Shown here piece by piece: positions 40,085 to 49,295 of a DNA stretch of 64,000 bases (the stretch's first letter is position 1; every line of letters begins with the position of its first letter). Both the position numbers and the translations under genes were made by a program. The notes beneath the pieces were generated by a model. The model made no database searches and was not told the DNA's origin. It saw only the letters and a list, made by a program, of their open reading frames with translations. The stretch is from Candidatus Peregrinibacteria bacterium (GTDB lineage: Bacteria > Patescibacteriota > Gracilibacteria > UBA1369 > LOWO2-01-FULL-3), in contig JABILX010000003.1 of NCBI GenBank assembly GCA_018654255.1, positions 77,030 through 141,029 of the forward strand. Reading direction: 5' to 3'.

Positions 40085-41358
40085 CCGAAAAAACCTGCAA
40101 AAACTGCACCTCCCCCTTTGAAGTCACACAAGAGGACCAATCTTTTTACAAACGCCTCAAAGTCCCACCCCCAACCTTCTGCCCAACCTGCCGCCTCCAA
40201 CGCAGGCTCGCCTGGCGTAACGAACGCCACCTCTATAACAACACGTGTAAAAAATGCGGAACAAACATTATTGCCCTCTACCAAAAAAACACCGAATACA
40301 CCGTCTACTGTCAAAAATGCTGGTGGTCTTTCGACTGGGACCCACGTCAATACGCACAAGAAATCAACTTCAACCGTCCATTTTTCGAACAATGGGGAGA
40401 ACTATTCAAAAAAGTTCCCGTAATCAACCTCAACAATGAACGCACAAGTATGGTCAACAGCGATTATTGCAATTACGTAACCGACGCCAAAAACTGCTAC
40501 CTCGTATTCGCTGCAAACTTCCTCGAGGATTGCATGCACAGCGACTATATTTGGGAATCAAAAGACACCGTCGACTGCAGCAATTCAACCGCGCTCGAAC
40601 TATGCTACGAATGTACAGACTGCGACCGATGCTACAATTGCAACTACGTAACAAACTCACAAGGATGCTCAGACTGTCACCTAGGATACGATCTCAAAAA
40701 CTGCGACAACTGCTTCGCCTGTGTCCAACTCAGAAACAAACGATACCACTTTCTCAATAAAAAACTCGAAGAAGAAGAATACAAAAACCGCGTGAAAAAA
40801 ACCTTAGCCAACCCCACACTCCTCGCCCAAACCCAAAAAGAATTCGAAGAACTCAATCTAGAACATCCCCGCGAATACACCAGACAACTCCGCTGTGAAA
40901 ACAGCACCGGAAACGCAATAAAAAACTGTAAAAACTGCCACTCTTGCTTCGAAGGATACGGAGGAGAAGATCTCAAATGGGTCGACAACTTCCCAGGCGA
41001 CACAAAAGACAGTTACGACATCTCGGGCTGTGCGGAAATCCAACTCTGCTACGACTCAGCCTGCGTCGGCCTACCCGCATACAACATGCGATTCTGCAAT
41101 ATGATCCTAAACGGCGGCCGCGACATGACCTACTGTGCATTCATGGATGTAGGCCGCGAACAATTCGGCTGCATCGGTACAAAAAAAGCAAAACACTGCA
41201 TACTAAACAAACAATATTCAAAAGCAGAATACGAACGCCTCGTCCAAAAGCTCATCGCCCACATGACCGAAACCGGCGAATGGGGCGAATTCTTCCCAGC
41301 AGAACTCTCACCTTTCAAGTATGAAGAAACTGTAGCTAATTTGTATTTTCCACGTTAG
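40081..41358 (+). CDS. Cys-rich solenoid-like protein P4 with N-terminal zinc ribbon
   Basis: CKNCTSPFEVTQEDQSFYKRLKVPPPTFCPTCRLQRRLAWRNE; Cys modules; C-term TGEWGEFFPAELSPFKYEETVANLYFP. Confidence 0.85.
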   Translation: MTEKTCKNCTSPFEVTQEDQSFYKRLKVPPPTFCPTCRLQRRLAWRNERHLYNNTCKKCGTNIIALYQKNTEYTVYCQKCWWSFDWDPRQYAQEINFNRPFFEQWGELFKKVPVINLNNERTSMVNSDYCNYVTDAKNCYLVFAANFLEDCMHSDYIWESKDTVDCSNSTALELCYECTDCDRCYNCNYVTNSQGCSDCHLGYDLKNCDNCFACVQLRNKRYHFLNKKLEEEEYKNRVKKTLANPTLLAQTQKEFEELNLEHPREYTRQLRCENSTGNAIKNCKNCHSCFEGYGGEDLKWVDNFPGDTKDSYDISGCAEIQLCYDSACVGLPAYNMRFCNMILNGGRDMTYCAFMDVGREQFGCIGTKKAKHCILNKQYSKAEYERLVQKLIAHMTETGEWGEFFPAELSPFKYEETVANLYFPR

Positions 41359-42167
41359 GAGAAATTATCTATAGTCCTAGCCAGAATTTTCAGAATCCCT
41401 TTCCCACTTCCTTTTTCAATACCTTTATACTCAGCAACATACAATAAATAAACAAGCTTATTCAACAAAGTAACAAAAGTCTTTTCCGTTATTTTTTCTT
41501 GCCTTTCTTCTACCAAAGATAGAACCCCTGCCACAAACTCCGACCGTCTCCTAATACTCGAAATTGTAATCCCAAAAGAATTCTTAAAAGAATTCATGAC
41601 CTTCACTATTTCTGATTTAACCACAGACACAGGGATAAGTTGTTCTCCCAAAGGGAATTTCATCAAATCTTTAGAGTCAGGCAACGATTCATTCTTATCA
41701 AAAATATAATTTCCAAGAGAAAAACCTACGGTAGACATCGGTGCCGGAGCCACAATCAGAGGACTAAAACCAACATAACGCCGTTTCCATGGCATTCTCA
41801 CCTGACACATTGCATAAACTTCCAATGATTCTTTAAACAAAAGCATGTATTCATGTACATCCATAAAAAAACTATCTACTTGCTCCTGGTCAGAAAAATC
41901 TATTTTGACAGAAGCTTCAATTATTGCTGATTTGACACTTTTATAAGTCAAATCCATATCAGGAATATTTTCCCCCATAATTCTAGATAACATCAAGTCA
42001 ACAGAATGAAACCACTGTGCACAGCTTTTTTCAACACATCTTTCAACCTCCATACTTTCAATAACTTTAACCCTTTCAGCCTTTTGAGATTTACCAACAA
42101 GACGCACAGACTTTAAACGAGACTGAGCTTCCTCCTTTCTTGGTTCCTGTTTTTCAAACTCTTCCAT
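41355..42167 (-). CDS. Unknown protein
   Basis: Intact 270-aa ORF; no recognised family. Confidence 0.6.
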   Translation of the reverse strand: MEEFEKQEPRKEEAQSRLKSVRLVGKSQKAERVKVIESMEVERCVEKSCAQWFHSVDLMLSRIMGENIPDMDLTYKSVKSAIIEASVKIDFSDQEQVDSFFMDVHEYMLLFKESLEVYAMCQVRMPWKRRYVGFSPLIVAPAPMSTVGFSLGNYIFDKNESLPDSKDLMKFPLGEQLIPVSVVKSEIVKVMNSFKNSFGITISSIRRRSEFVAGVLSLVEERQEKITEKTFVTLLNKLVYLLYVAEYKGIEKGSGKGILKILARTIDNFS

Positions 42168-42265
42168 ATTATTTTTTTACAAAGACACTTGAAAGACACA
42201 ATCACACATACATTACACAATGTTTTCACCAAAAAAGCAACACCCTCGAGTCTCTCTACAACAAG

Positions 42266-42544
42266 CTAATCCCCCACATTTTCCACTTCCTCATAAACCT
42301 TAGACCTGTGCTTAATAGCCAAAACCCTCACAACCTTTCCAACTATTTTAAAAACAACCCGATAATCCCCTACTCTCAAACTTCGATAACCTTTAAGAGA
42401 CCTCCTAAGAGGCTTTCCAAATGTTTCCGGCGCTGACACAAGCTTACTTTCAATACTTTTTCTCACTCTATCCTTTTCCTTTTTTCCAAGACGAGGAATA
42501 TCTTCTCTCACAACAAGCCCATGGTATTCAATCGAATATATCAT
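42266..42544 (-). CDS. RelE/ParE-superfamily toxin
   Basis: MIYSIEYHGLVVREDIPRL..PLRRSLKGYRSLRVGDYRVVFKI.GKVVRVLAIKHRSKVY. Confidence 0.85.
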   Translation of the reverse strand: MIYSIEYHGLVVREDIPRLGKKEKDRVRKSIESKLVSAPETFGKPLRRSLKGYRSLRVGDYRVVFKIVGKVVRVLAIKHRSKVYEEVENVGD

Positions 42545-42762
42545 GACCAAGCTTTATCATGAGAAATATATTTAGCCTTTTCAGTATCACGCTCTTCCGC
42601 AACCATATTGAGCATATCTGCCTCATCAATCTCAATCGCAATCTTAACAAGCTCACTTGCTTTAGTAGCGACAGGGACATTATCCCTATCTGCAAGCAAC
42701 TCCAAAGCTTTCTCAATTTCCTCAGAAAGTGTAATATTTACACGCTTTTTTGTAGTAGGCAT
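42541..42762 (-). CDS. Ribbon-helix-helix antitoxin
   Basis: MPTTKKRVNITLSEEIEKALELLADRDNVPVATKASELVKIAIE; ATGA overlap with the downstream toxin. Confidence 0.8.
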   Translation of the reverse strand: MPTTKKRVNITLSEEIEKALELLADRDNVPVATKASELVKIAIEIDEADMLNMVAEERDTEKAKYISHDKAWS

Positions 42763-42813
42763 AAAATTTAGTTTAAATTACCACAAAACCAGTGTAACAC
42801 AAGTGTATCACCT

Positions 42814-44085
42814 ATGTCAACAGCCAATATCTGCAAAACCTGCTCCGCCCCCTTCCAAATCACCTCAAAAGATGAAGAATTCTACAAACACTTAAAAGTC
42901 CCTCATCCAACACTCTGCCCAGCCTGCAGTAGCCAACGCCGCCTCGCGTACCGAAACGAAAACTGTCTACACAAAAACACCTGCCACCTCTGCAAAAAAC
43001 CAATGATATCAGTTTTCCATAAAAACACCCCTTACACAGTCTACTGCAACAATTGCTGGTGGTCAGACAAGTGGGATCCCATGGACTATGGCAAAAAACC
43101 AGACTTCAGCAACCCATTTTTCAACCAATTCTACAAACTCCAAAAATCAATCCCCCACTTCACACTCTTCCAAGACGGTACCTCAGAAAACTGCGAATAC
43201 ACAAATTTCGGCCTCTTCAACAAAAATTGCTACATGTCTATGTGTGGATACAGTGAAGACATTTACTACTCGTCGGTGATAATTAAATCAAAATCCTGCA
43301 TGGACTGCAAAAGAGCATTCTCTTGCGAACTTTGCTATGAATGTATTGAGTGTGACACCTGCTACAACCTAGACTTCGGAAAAGATTGCGCAAACTGCGT
43401 AGACAGCCAATTTCTCGAAGACTGTATAGGATGCAACCACTGCTTTTGTTGTGCAGGACTACGCCACAAAAAATACTGCTTCCAAAACAAACAACTCACA
43501 CGCCAAGAATACGAAAAACGTTTAGCCAAAACAAAACCCCTAGACACTAAACATTGGCAAACCCAACTCACAAACCTTGCCCAATCCGTCCCAAAAAACT
43601 ATATGCACGGCAACACCAATGAAAATTCAACCGGCAACTACTTAAACAATACAAAAAACTGCACCGAATGCTTCGATTGCGGCCACATGGAAGACTCAGC
43701 GTATTGTGATACCTGCGGACTTCAGGTCAAAGACGCATACAGAAGCACAAATTGCGGAGTAGGATCAGAACTATGCTATGAAGTAAACGGCGTAACCGCC
43801 CACCACAATTGCATCGCAATCTATTTTGCACGATCCCTATCAGATTGCCAATATTGCCAATACTGCTTCAACTCAAAAGACCTCTTCGGTTGCATCGGCC
43901 TCAACCAAAAACGCTACTGCATATTTAACCGTCAATACACAAAAGAAGAATATCACCAAACACGCAAACGCCTAATCACCCACATGCTAGAAACCGGTGA
44001 ATACGGAGAATTCTTCCCAATAAAAAACTCTCCATACCCATACAAAGACACTGTTGCAATGGATTATTTTTCAAAACAAACCTAA
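42814..44085 (+). CDS. Cys-rich solenoid-like protein P5 with N-terminal zinc ribbon
   Basis: CKTCSAPFQITSKDEEFYKHLKVPHPTLCPACSSQRRLAYRNE; WWSDKWDPMDYG; two Cys modules; C-term TGEYGEFFPIKNSPYPYKDTVAMDYF. Confidence 0.85.
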   Translation: MSTANICKTCSAPFQITSKDEEFYKHLKVPHPTLCPACSSQRRLAYRNENCLHKNTCHLCKKPMISVFHKNTPYTVYCNNCWWSDKWDPMDYGKKPDFSNPFFNQFYKLQKSIPHFTLFQDGTSENCEYTNFGLFNKNCYMSMCGYSEDIYYSSVIIKSKSCMDCKRAFSCELCYECIECDTCYNLDFGKDCANCVDSQFLEDCIGCNHCFCCAGLRHKKYCFQNKQLTRQEYEKRLAKTKPLDTKHWQTQLTNLAQSVPKNYMHGNTNENSTGNYLNNTKNCTECFDCGHMEDSAYCDTCGLQVKDAYRSTNCGVGSELCYEVNGVTAHHNCIAIYFARSLSDCQYCQYCFNSKDLFGCIGLNQKRYCIFNRQYTKEEYHQTRKRLITHMLETGEYGEFFPIKNSPYPYKDTVAMDYFSKQT

Positions 44086-45269
44086 AACCTCGGCCCATCA
44101 GGATCTCCAGCAATATCATTGTGCCAATCACCTTCAACAACCTTAGGCTTTCTCGAATGCACCTCCACAAGAGGCTTAGTATGATCATAGTCCTCCGGCG
44201 GACTATCGTCACGAGGACCCCTTATCAAATCCTCCATTCCAAGCTCATCATGCAAACACGCCAGAATAGCATCAGAAACATTTTTCGAAACCTGTTGAGT
44301 TGGTTTAGCAAGCCTTCTGCCTCCAGGTTTAGCAGGATCTTCAATAGTAGCTCTCAGCTCTCCAAATTCAGGAATCTTAACAATATTCGCAAACACTCGC
44401 CCTCCAGGAACAAGACGCTTAACCTCTTCACGAACCCAAAAACGATAACTTTCAGCAGTTTCTTCTTCAGCTAACCCAATACTATCTGGACCATTCATAT
44501 CTTCTGTATCAGCACCCTCAGATAATTTGAAGGGCGAAGTTCTAGGAGTAAAGTGAACAGCAATACTATCTGGATCCTTCATGTCTTCTGGATCAGCACC
44601 CCAAGATAATCTAAAAGGCAAAGTTCTAGGAGTAAAATGAACAGCAATATCCTCTCCCTCACTCAAAGAAATATCATGACAACTACCCTCATCCTCAATC
44701 AAAAACTGATCAGCATTCAATTTTGAAACAACTTCCACGAATTCCGCCTTTTTCTCCTCATTCATATCATAGAGTTGAGCAGCCAAAAGCAGAGACGGAC
44801 ACCTCACACGAAGGCGCGACAAATCGACCCCTCTCGCCTCTAAAATTTCAACAATTTTTGGTAAATTTCTTGTCACAAAACGATCAACTACAATCACCCC
44901 TTCCTCAGGAATTTCAAACCCATCTCCAAAACAAGCCTCAACATCGCTACTCGGCGCATCATTAGCCCCATATCCTCTGAAACCAGTAAGAACTCTGTGA
45001 ACATTAAATACTAACTCTGCCGCATCGTACAAACCCCCATCAATCATACTCTGAAATAAAGCCTGTGCTCTTACCTGATGTTCATGAGCTTTTTTATCCA
45101 CAACCTCATCACTCTCATCATCATTAACGTTCAATTGCTTTAAATAATCAACCAACATAACCTTGGTCGATTCATCAAAATCAACTTCATTAGCATAATC
45201 TTTAATCCAACCCCCAGGCTCTTCGAACATCCAGTGATCCGTTATTTTTCCCTCAATAGTTGTTTCCAT
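44082..45269 (-). CDS. Unknown protein with internal tandem repeat
   Basis: Intact 395-aa ORF with promoter upstream. Confidence 0.6.
   Translation of the reverse strand: METTIEGKITDHWMFEEPGGWIKDYANEVDFDESTKVMLVDYLKQLNVNDDESDEVVDKKAHEHQVRAQALFQSMIDGGLYDAAELVFNVHRVLTGFRGYGANDAPSSDVEACFGDGFEIPEEGVIVVDRFVTRNLPKIVEILEARGVDLSRLRVRCPSLLLAAQLYDMNEEKKAEFVEVVSKLNADQFLIEDEGSCHDISLSEGEDIAVHFTPRTLPFRLSWGADPEDMKDPDSIAVHFTPRTSPFKLSEGADTEDMNGPDSIGLAEEETAESYRFWVREEVKRLVPGGRVFANIVKIPEFGELRATIEDPAKPGGRRLAKPTQQVSKNVSDAILACLHDELGMEDLIRGPRDDSPPEDYDHTKPLVEVHSRKPKVVEGDWHNDIAGDPDGPRF
44477..44644 (-). repeat. Imperfect 2 x 84-bp tandem repeat inside 44082-45269
   Basis: CAATACTATCTGGA...AAAGTGAACAG unit starts at 44477 and 44561; encodes IAVHFTPRT(L/S)PF(R/K)LS.GAD.EDM..PDS twice. 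Confidence 0.85.
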
Positions 45270-45310
45270 ATTTTTTGGTTAAATACTTTTTGATTAACTT
45301 TCAGACGAGA

Positions 45311-45338
45311 ATCATACAGTAAACCACCAAGAAGTCAA
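45311..45338 (-). promoter_or_regulatory. Sigma70-type promoter for 44082-45269
   Basis: Minus strand TTGACT, 16 nt, TATGAT. Confidence 0.6.
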
Positions 45339-45400
45339 CCCTTTCGGCATTCTGAGAAGCCAGGGCTTCACCGCCTCTTTCGTACAAACAACTTATAAGA

Positions 45401-45406
45401 TATAAT
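45401..45406 (+). promoter_or_regulatory. -10 element directly before trmD
   Basis: TATAAT ends 6 nt before the trmD ATG (45413). Confidence 0.5.
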
Positions 45407-45412
45407 CCAACC

Positions 45413-46117
45413 ATGCGCTTCGACATACTCACAATCTTCCCGGAAATCTTCGACTCTTACCTGAACGAGAGCATTATCAAACGTGCCCGCCAGGAACGCA
45501 CCATCGATATATACACTCACGACATCCGCAAATTCTCACTCGACAAACACCACAAGGTCGATGACAAGCCATTCGGCGGAGGACCTGGAATGCTCATGAC
45601 CCCTCAACCCCTCCACGACGCCATCCAACACGTCCGAAAATTCAACTCAGGACCAGTAATTTTCTTATCTCCAGACGGCAAAATGTTTACCCAACGCAGA
45701 GCAGAAAAATTGGCCAAACGCCTCATAAAACAATCCAGCAAACACAAACCAAGCCGCTCCAATAAACCAACAAAGCCTCAACCAGGCATAATCCTCCTCT
45801 GCGGCCGATACGAAGGAATCGACCAACGAATCCGCGACCACTTCATTGACGAAGAACTCTCAATAGGCAAATACGTCCTCACAGGAGGCGAACTCCCAGC
45901 AATGGTAGTGATCGACTGCGTCGCCCGCCTAATTCCAGGAGTACTCGGCCACGACGACTCCCACGAAGAAGAAAGTTTCTCCCCAGCACTCAAACGCAAA
46001 AAAGAATATCCACACTACACGAGACCATCAACCTTCATGGGCCACCAAGTTCCAGACATTCTCCTTTCCGGCCACCACGAAGAAATCAACAAGTGGCGCA
46101 AACGAAAACTCCACTGA
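45413..46117 (+). CDS. trmD: tRNA (guanine-N1)-methyltransferase
   Basis: MRFDILTIFPEIFDSYLNESIIKRA, KVDDKPFGGGPGMLMTPQPL, LCGRYEGIDQRI, SIGKYVLTGGELPAMVVID. Confidence 0.96.
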   Translation: MRFDILTIFPEIFDSYLNESIIKRARQERTIDIYTHDIRKFSLDKHHKVDDKPFGGGPGMLMTPQPLHDAIQHVRKFNSGPVIFLSPDGKMFTQRRAEKLAKRLIKQSSKHKPSRSNKPTKPQPGIILLCGRYEGIDQRIRDHFIDEELSIGKYVLTGGELPAMVVIDCVARLIPGVLGHDDSHEEESFSPALKRKKEYPHYTRPSTFMGHQVPDILLSGHHEEINKWRKRKLH

Positions 46118-46290
46118 TTGCATAATATGCATTGAAACATTGCTTTAACCTGATCAAGAGGTTGACCAAAACAAAAAAGACAGCATGCTTTCCCGGTTAG
46201 CAAAAAATCAAACCTGTAAAAAATCCTTAACCGGGGTTGACAAAGACCCACTCAAGACCCACCCCCCCCAAAAACCCCAACCCCTCCCCT

Positions 46291-49014
46291 ATGCACCGCA
46301 AAGCCCTAGACAAATTATTCCAAGAACTGTCATCGAGACCAGAAGGCCTCAAGACCGAGGAAGCTCAAAAAATCCTCGCAAAAATAGGCCCAAACACAAT
46401 CAAAACCAAAACACGCCCACTATGGTTCATAGAATTCCTGAAGGAATTCCTCGACCTAATGGTAATCATATTAATCATAGCCTGCATAATCGCTTTTGCA
46501 TTCAACGAAACAACTGACGCAACAGTAATCTTGAGCATAATCATCCTCAACGCAACAGTAGGATTCGTGCAAAAATATAGAGCCGAACGTGCAGTAGAAG
46601 CCCTTCAAGCAATGGTTGCCCCACACGCAAGAGTACTTCGTGATGGCCAAAGAATTGAAATCCCAGCAGAAGATCTCGTCCCAGGAGACATACTCCTCCT
46701 AGAAGAAGGAGTGAAAATAACAGCAGACGCACGAGTTATAGAATCCTATCAATTAGAATGTAATGAATCCGTCCTCACAGGAGAATCAACTCCCACAAAA
46801 AAAGAAGTAATAACACTAAAAGGCAAATACCTACCAAAAATCGAGCACAACAACACAGTATTCACAGGAACAATAATCACCCATGGAGCAGGAAAAGCCA
46901 TAGTTATAGCAACCGGAGACAAAACAGAATTTGGTAAAATTACAAAACTAACAGCAGAAACAAAACAAGACCTATCCCCACTTCAAAAAGAATTGAAAAG
47001 AATTGGAATATTCATAGCCATTCTCACACTAGCAGTCTCAAGCATAATATTTGTAGCAGGACACTTCTTCCAAGGAAAACTATTCATCGACAACTTAATA
47101 TTCACAATATCAGTTGCTGTCGCAGCCGTACCAGAGGGGCTTCCAGCGACAATAACAATAGCGCTAGCCCTCGGTGTACAACGCTTGGCAAAGAAAAACG
47201 CGATCACAAAACAACTCTCATCAGTAGAAACCCTGGGAGCCACAACAGTAATTCTCTCAGACAAAACAGGCACTCTCACTCAGAATGAGATGACAATCAA
47301 AGAAATATTCCTGAACAATCAATACGCAGAAGTAAGCGGAATAGGATACGCACCAGTAGGAGAAGTTGAATTCTTTGAAGAAAAAACCGCACACACAAAA
47401 GAAGCCCTCAAATGGATGGCAACCATCGGAGTCCTCTGTAACGAAGCTCGCCTAAACAAAACACAAAACAATAGATACGAACTCATCGGCGACCCAACCG
47501 AAGGATCAATCCTCACCTTCATAAAAAAAGCAGGCTTCTCTTTCCGCGAACTCGCAGACACAAATGCCTTCCTAGAAAAACTCCCATTCGACTCAGAAAG
47601 GAAAAGAATGTCAGCAGTAGTAAAAAATCTGAAATCACACCAAATCTTTGTGCTAACAAAAGGCGCTCCTCTATCAATACTAGAAAAATGCACAGGCGTT
47701 CTAATCAATGGTAAAAAAATAGATCTAACCAAAGCAAAAAAAGCTGCCCTTTTGAAACAATCAGATGAGATGTCGAAAAAAGCCCTCAGAGTAATCGCAT
47801 TCGCATACAAAGAAATGCCAAAAAAACAAAAGGACAAATACACAGAAGCCGCAACTGAAAACAACTTAACATTTGTAGGTTTCGTAGGAATGATCGACCC
47901 CCCAAGAAAAGATGTAGCAGAAGCAATAGCCCTCACAAAAGAAGCCGGCATCAAGACATATATAGTCACAGGCGACAACGGATTCACCGCAGAAGCAATA
48001 GCTAGAAAGATAGGTCTAATCACCTCAGAGAAATATGAAATCATCACAGGAAACGATCTCAACAAAATATCAAAAAAGAAACTTATAAAACTTTTATCTG
48101 ACAAAGAAAAAGAAATAATCTTTGCACGCGTAAGCCCTCAACACAAACTCAAAATAGCAGACACAGTCAAAGAGCTAGGAGAAATCGTGGCAGTGACAGG
48201 CGACGGTGTGAACGACGCCCCAGCACTCAAACGAGCCGACATAGGAATAGCAATGGGCATCACAGGCACAGACGTATCAAAAGAAGCCGCCAACATGATT
48301 CTGGCAGACGACAGCTTCAGCACGATAGTCAGAGCCATAGAAGAAGGCCGCACCGTCTACTCAAACATGAAGAAATTCATTTTCTACATATTCTCCTGCA
48401 ACATTGGTGAATTAATATTGATATTCGGAGCAATCCTAATCTCCCTGCCAACACCACTGACAGCCGTCCTCATCCTCACGGTAAACGTAGGAACAGACAT
48501 CCTGCCAGCCCTAGCGCTAGGAGTCGAACCAATCGAAAAAGACATAATGTCGAGCCCACCAAGAAATCCAAAAAAACACCTCATAAACGCCAGGTTCGCA
48601 TCAAGATTCGCATACATCGGAGTCTTCATAGCAGCAATCGTTACAGGAGTCTTCACTTGGAATTTATATAGATATGGCTGGTCGTTCGGAGACACGTTAG
48701 ACACAAACACAGTCGCATACATGAAGTCGACAACAATGGCCTTTGCCACATTAGTAGTCATCCAACTCTTCAACGCATACAACGCAAGGAGTCAAAATAA
48801 ATCCATCCTAAGCATTGGCTTCTTCAAAAACCCATTCATGATAATAGCAATCCTCATTTCAGCAGGCCTACTTTACGGAATCACTGAAATCCCACTCTTC
48901 CAAAATTATCTATCAACAACAAGCATCACAGGCACAGAATGGGCTATAATTTTAGTCTCATCTTCATTCATATTGCTAATTGAAGAAACCAGAAAAATCC
49001 TATTCAAAATATGA
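46291..49014 (+). CDS. P-type cation-transporting ATPase, Ca2+-ATPase-like (P2)
   Basis: DKTGTLTQNEMT, TGES, TGDGVNDAPALKRADIGIAMG, PEGLPATITIALALGVQRLAKKNAI. ATG 46291 preferred over TTG 46237. Confidence 0.93.
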   Translation: MHRKALDKLFQELSSRPEGLKTEEAQKILAKIGPNTIKTKTRPLWFIEFLKEFLDLMVIILIIACIIAFAFNETTDATVILSIIILNATVGFVQKYRAERAVEALQAMVAPHARVLRDGQRIEIPAEDLVPGDILLLEEGVKITADARVIESYQLECNESVLTGESTPTKKEVITLKGKYLPKIEHNNTVFTGTIITHGAGKAIVIATGDKTEFGKITKLTAETKQDLSPLQKELKRIGIFIAILTLAVSSIIFVAGHFFQGKLFIDNLIFTISVAVAAVPEGLPATITIALALGVQRLAKKNAITKQLSSVETLGATTVILSDKTGTLTQNEMTIKEIFLNNQYAEVSGIGYAPVGEVEFFEEKTAHTKEALKWMATIGVLCNEARLNKTQNNRYELIGDPTEGSILTFIKKAGFSFRELADTNAFLEKLPFDSERKRMSAVVKNLKSHQIFVLTKGAPLSILEKCTGVLINGKKIDLTKAKKAALLKQSDEMSKKALRVIAFAYKEMPKKQKDKYTEAATENNLTFVGFVGMIDPPRKDVAEAIALTKEAGIKTYIVTGDNGFTAEAIARKIGLITSEKYEIITGNDLNKISKKKLIKLLSDKEKEIIFARVSPQHKLKIADTVKELGEIVAVTGDGVNDAPALKRADIGIAMGITGTDVSKEAANMILADDSFSTIVRAIEEGRTVYSNMKKFIFYIFSCNIGELILIFGAILISLPTPLTAVLILTVNVGTDILPALALGVEPIEKDIMSSPPRNPKKHLINARFASRFAYIGVFIAAIVTGVFTWNLYRYGWSFGDTLDTNTVAYMKSTTMAFATLVVIQLFNAYNARSQNKSILSIGFFKNPFMIIAILISAGLLYGITEIPLFQNYLSTTSITGTEWAIILVSSSFILLIEETRKILFKI

Positions 49015-49020
49015 GAAACC

Positions 49021-49293
49021 ATGAAAATAGTCGTGCCAAAATCAGGATACATTAGAATAAAAGTGACCCCAAACGCACCAAAAACCGAACTGTTTGATAT
49101 ATCACAAGAAAACATCGACGGCCGAGACGTAACCACCTACAAGATCAGACTCAACGCTCCTCCAGAGAAAGGAAAAGCAAACCAAGAATTAATCCACTTT
49201 CTCACCAAACACATGAACCTGCCACCAAACACCTTCACAATCATAAGCGGCAAAACCGATCGCCTAAAACTTCTAAAAATCCACCAACACTAA
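49021..49293 (+). CDS. YggU/DUF167 family protein
   Basis: IRIKVTPNAPKTEL..YKIRLNAPPEKGKANQELIHFLTKH..SGKTDRLKLL. Confidence 0.8.
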   Translation: MKIVVPKSGYIRIKVTPNAPKTELFDISQENIDGRDVTTYKIRLNAPPEKGKANQELIHFLTKHMNLPPNTFTIISGKTDRLKLLKIHQH

Positions 49294-49295
49294 AC

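Noticed and set aside
39796-40392. Minus-strand 198-aa ORF across the P3-P4 gap
   Set aside because: It is antisense to P4 and to the better-supported small membrane ORF; composition is shadow-like.
35206-44085. Cys-rich genes as a CRISPR array or non-coding repeats
   Set aside because: Repetition is at protein level with varied codons; no direct repeats with uniform spacers were seen, and no cas genes.
32271-45269. Prophage or integrative element
   Set aside because: No integrase, transposase, terminase, capsid or portal-like protein recognised; no flanking direct repeats or tRNA at the boundaries.
46180-46250. Inverted repeat CCCGGTTAG...CTTAACCGGGG upstream of the ATPase as a riboswitch
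   Set aside because: It is a simple hairpin with no recognisable aptamer; no further structure could be supported.
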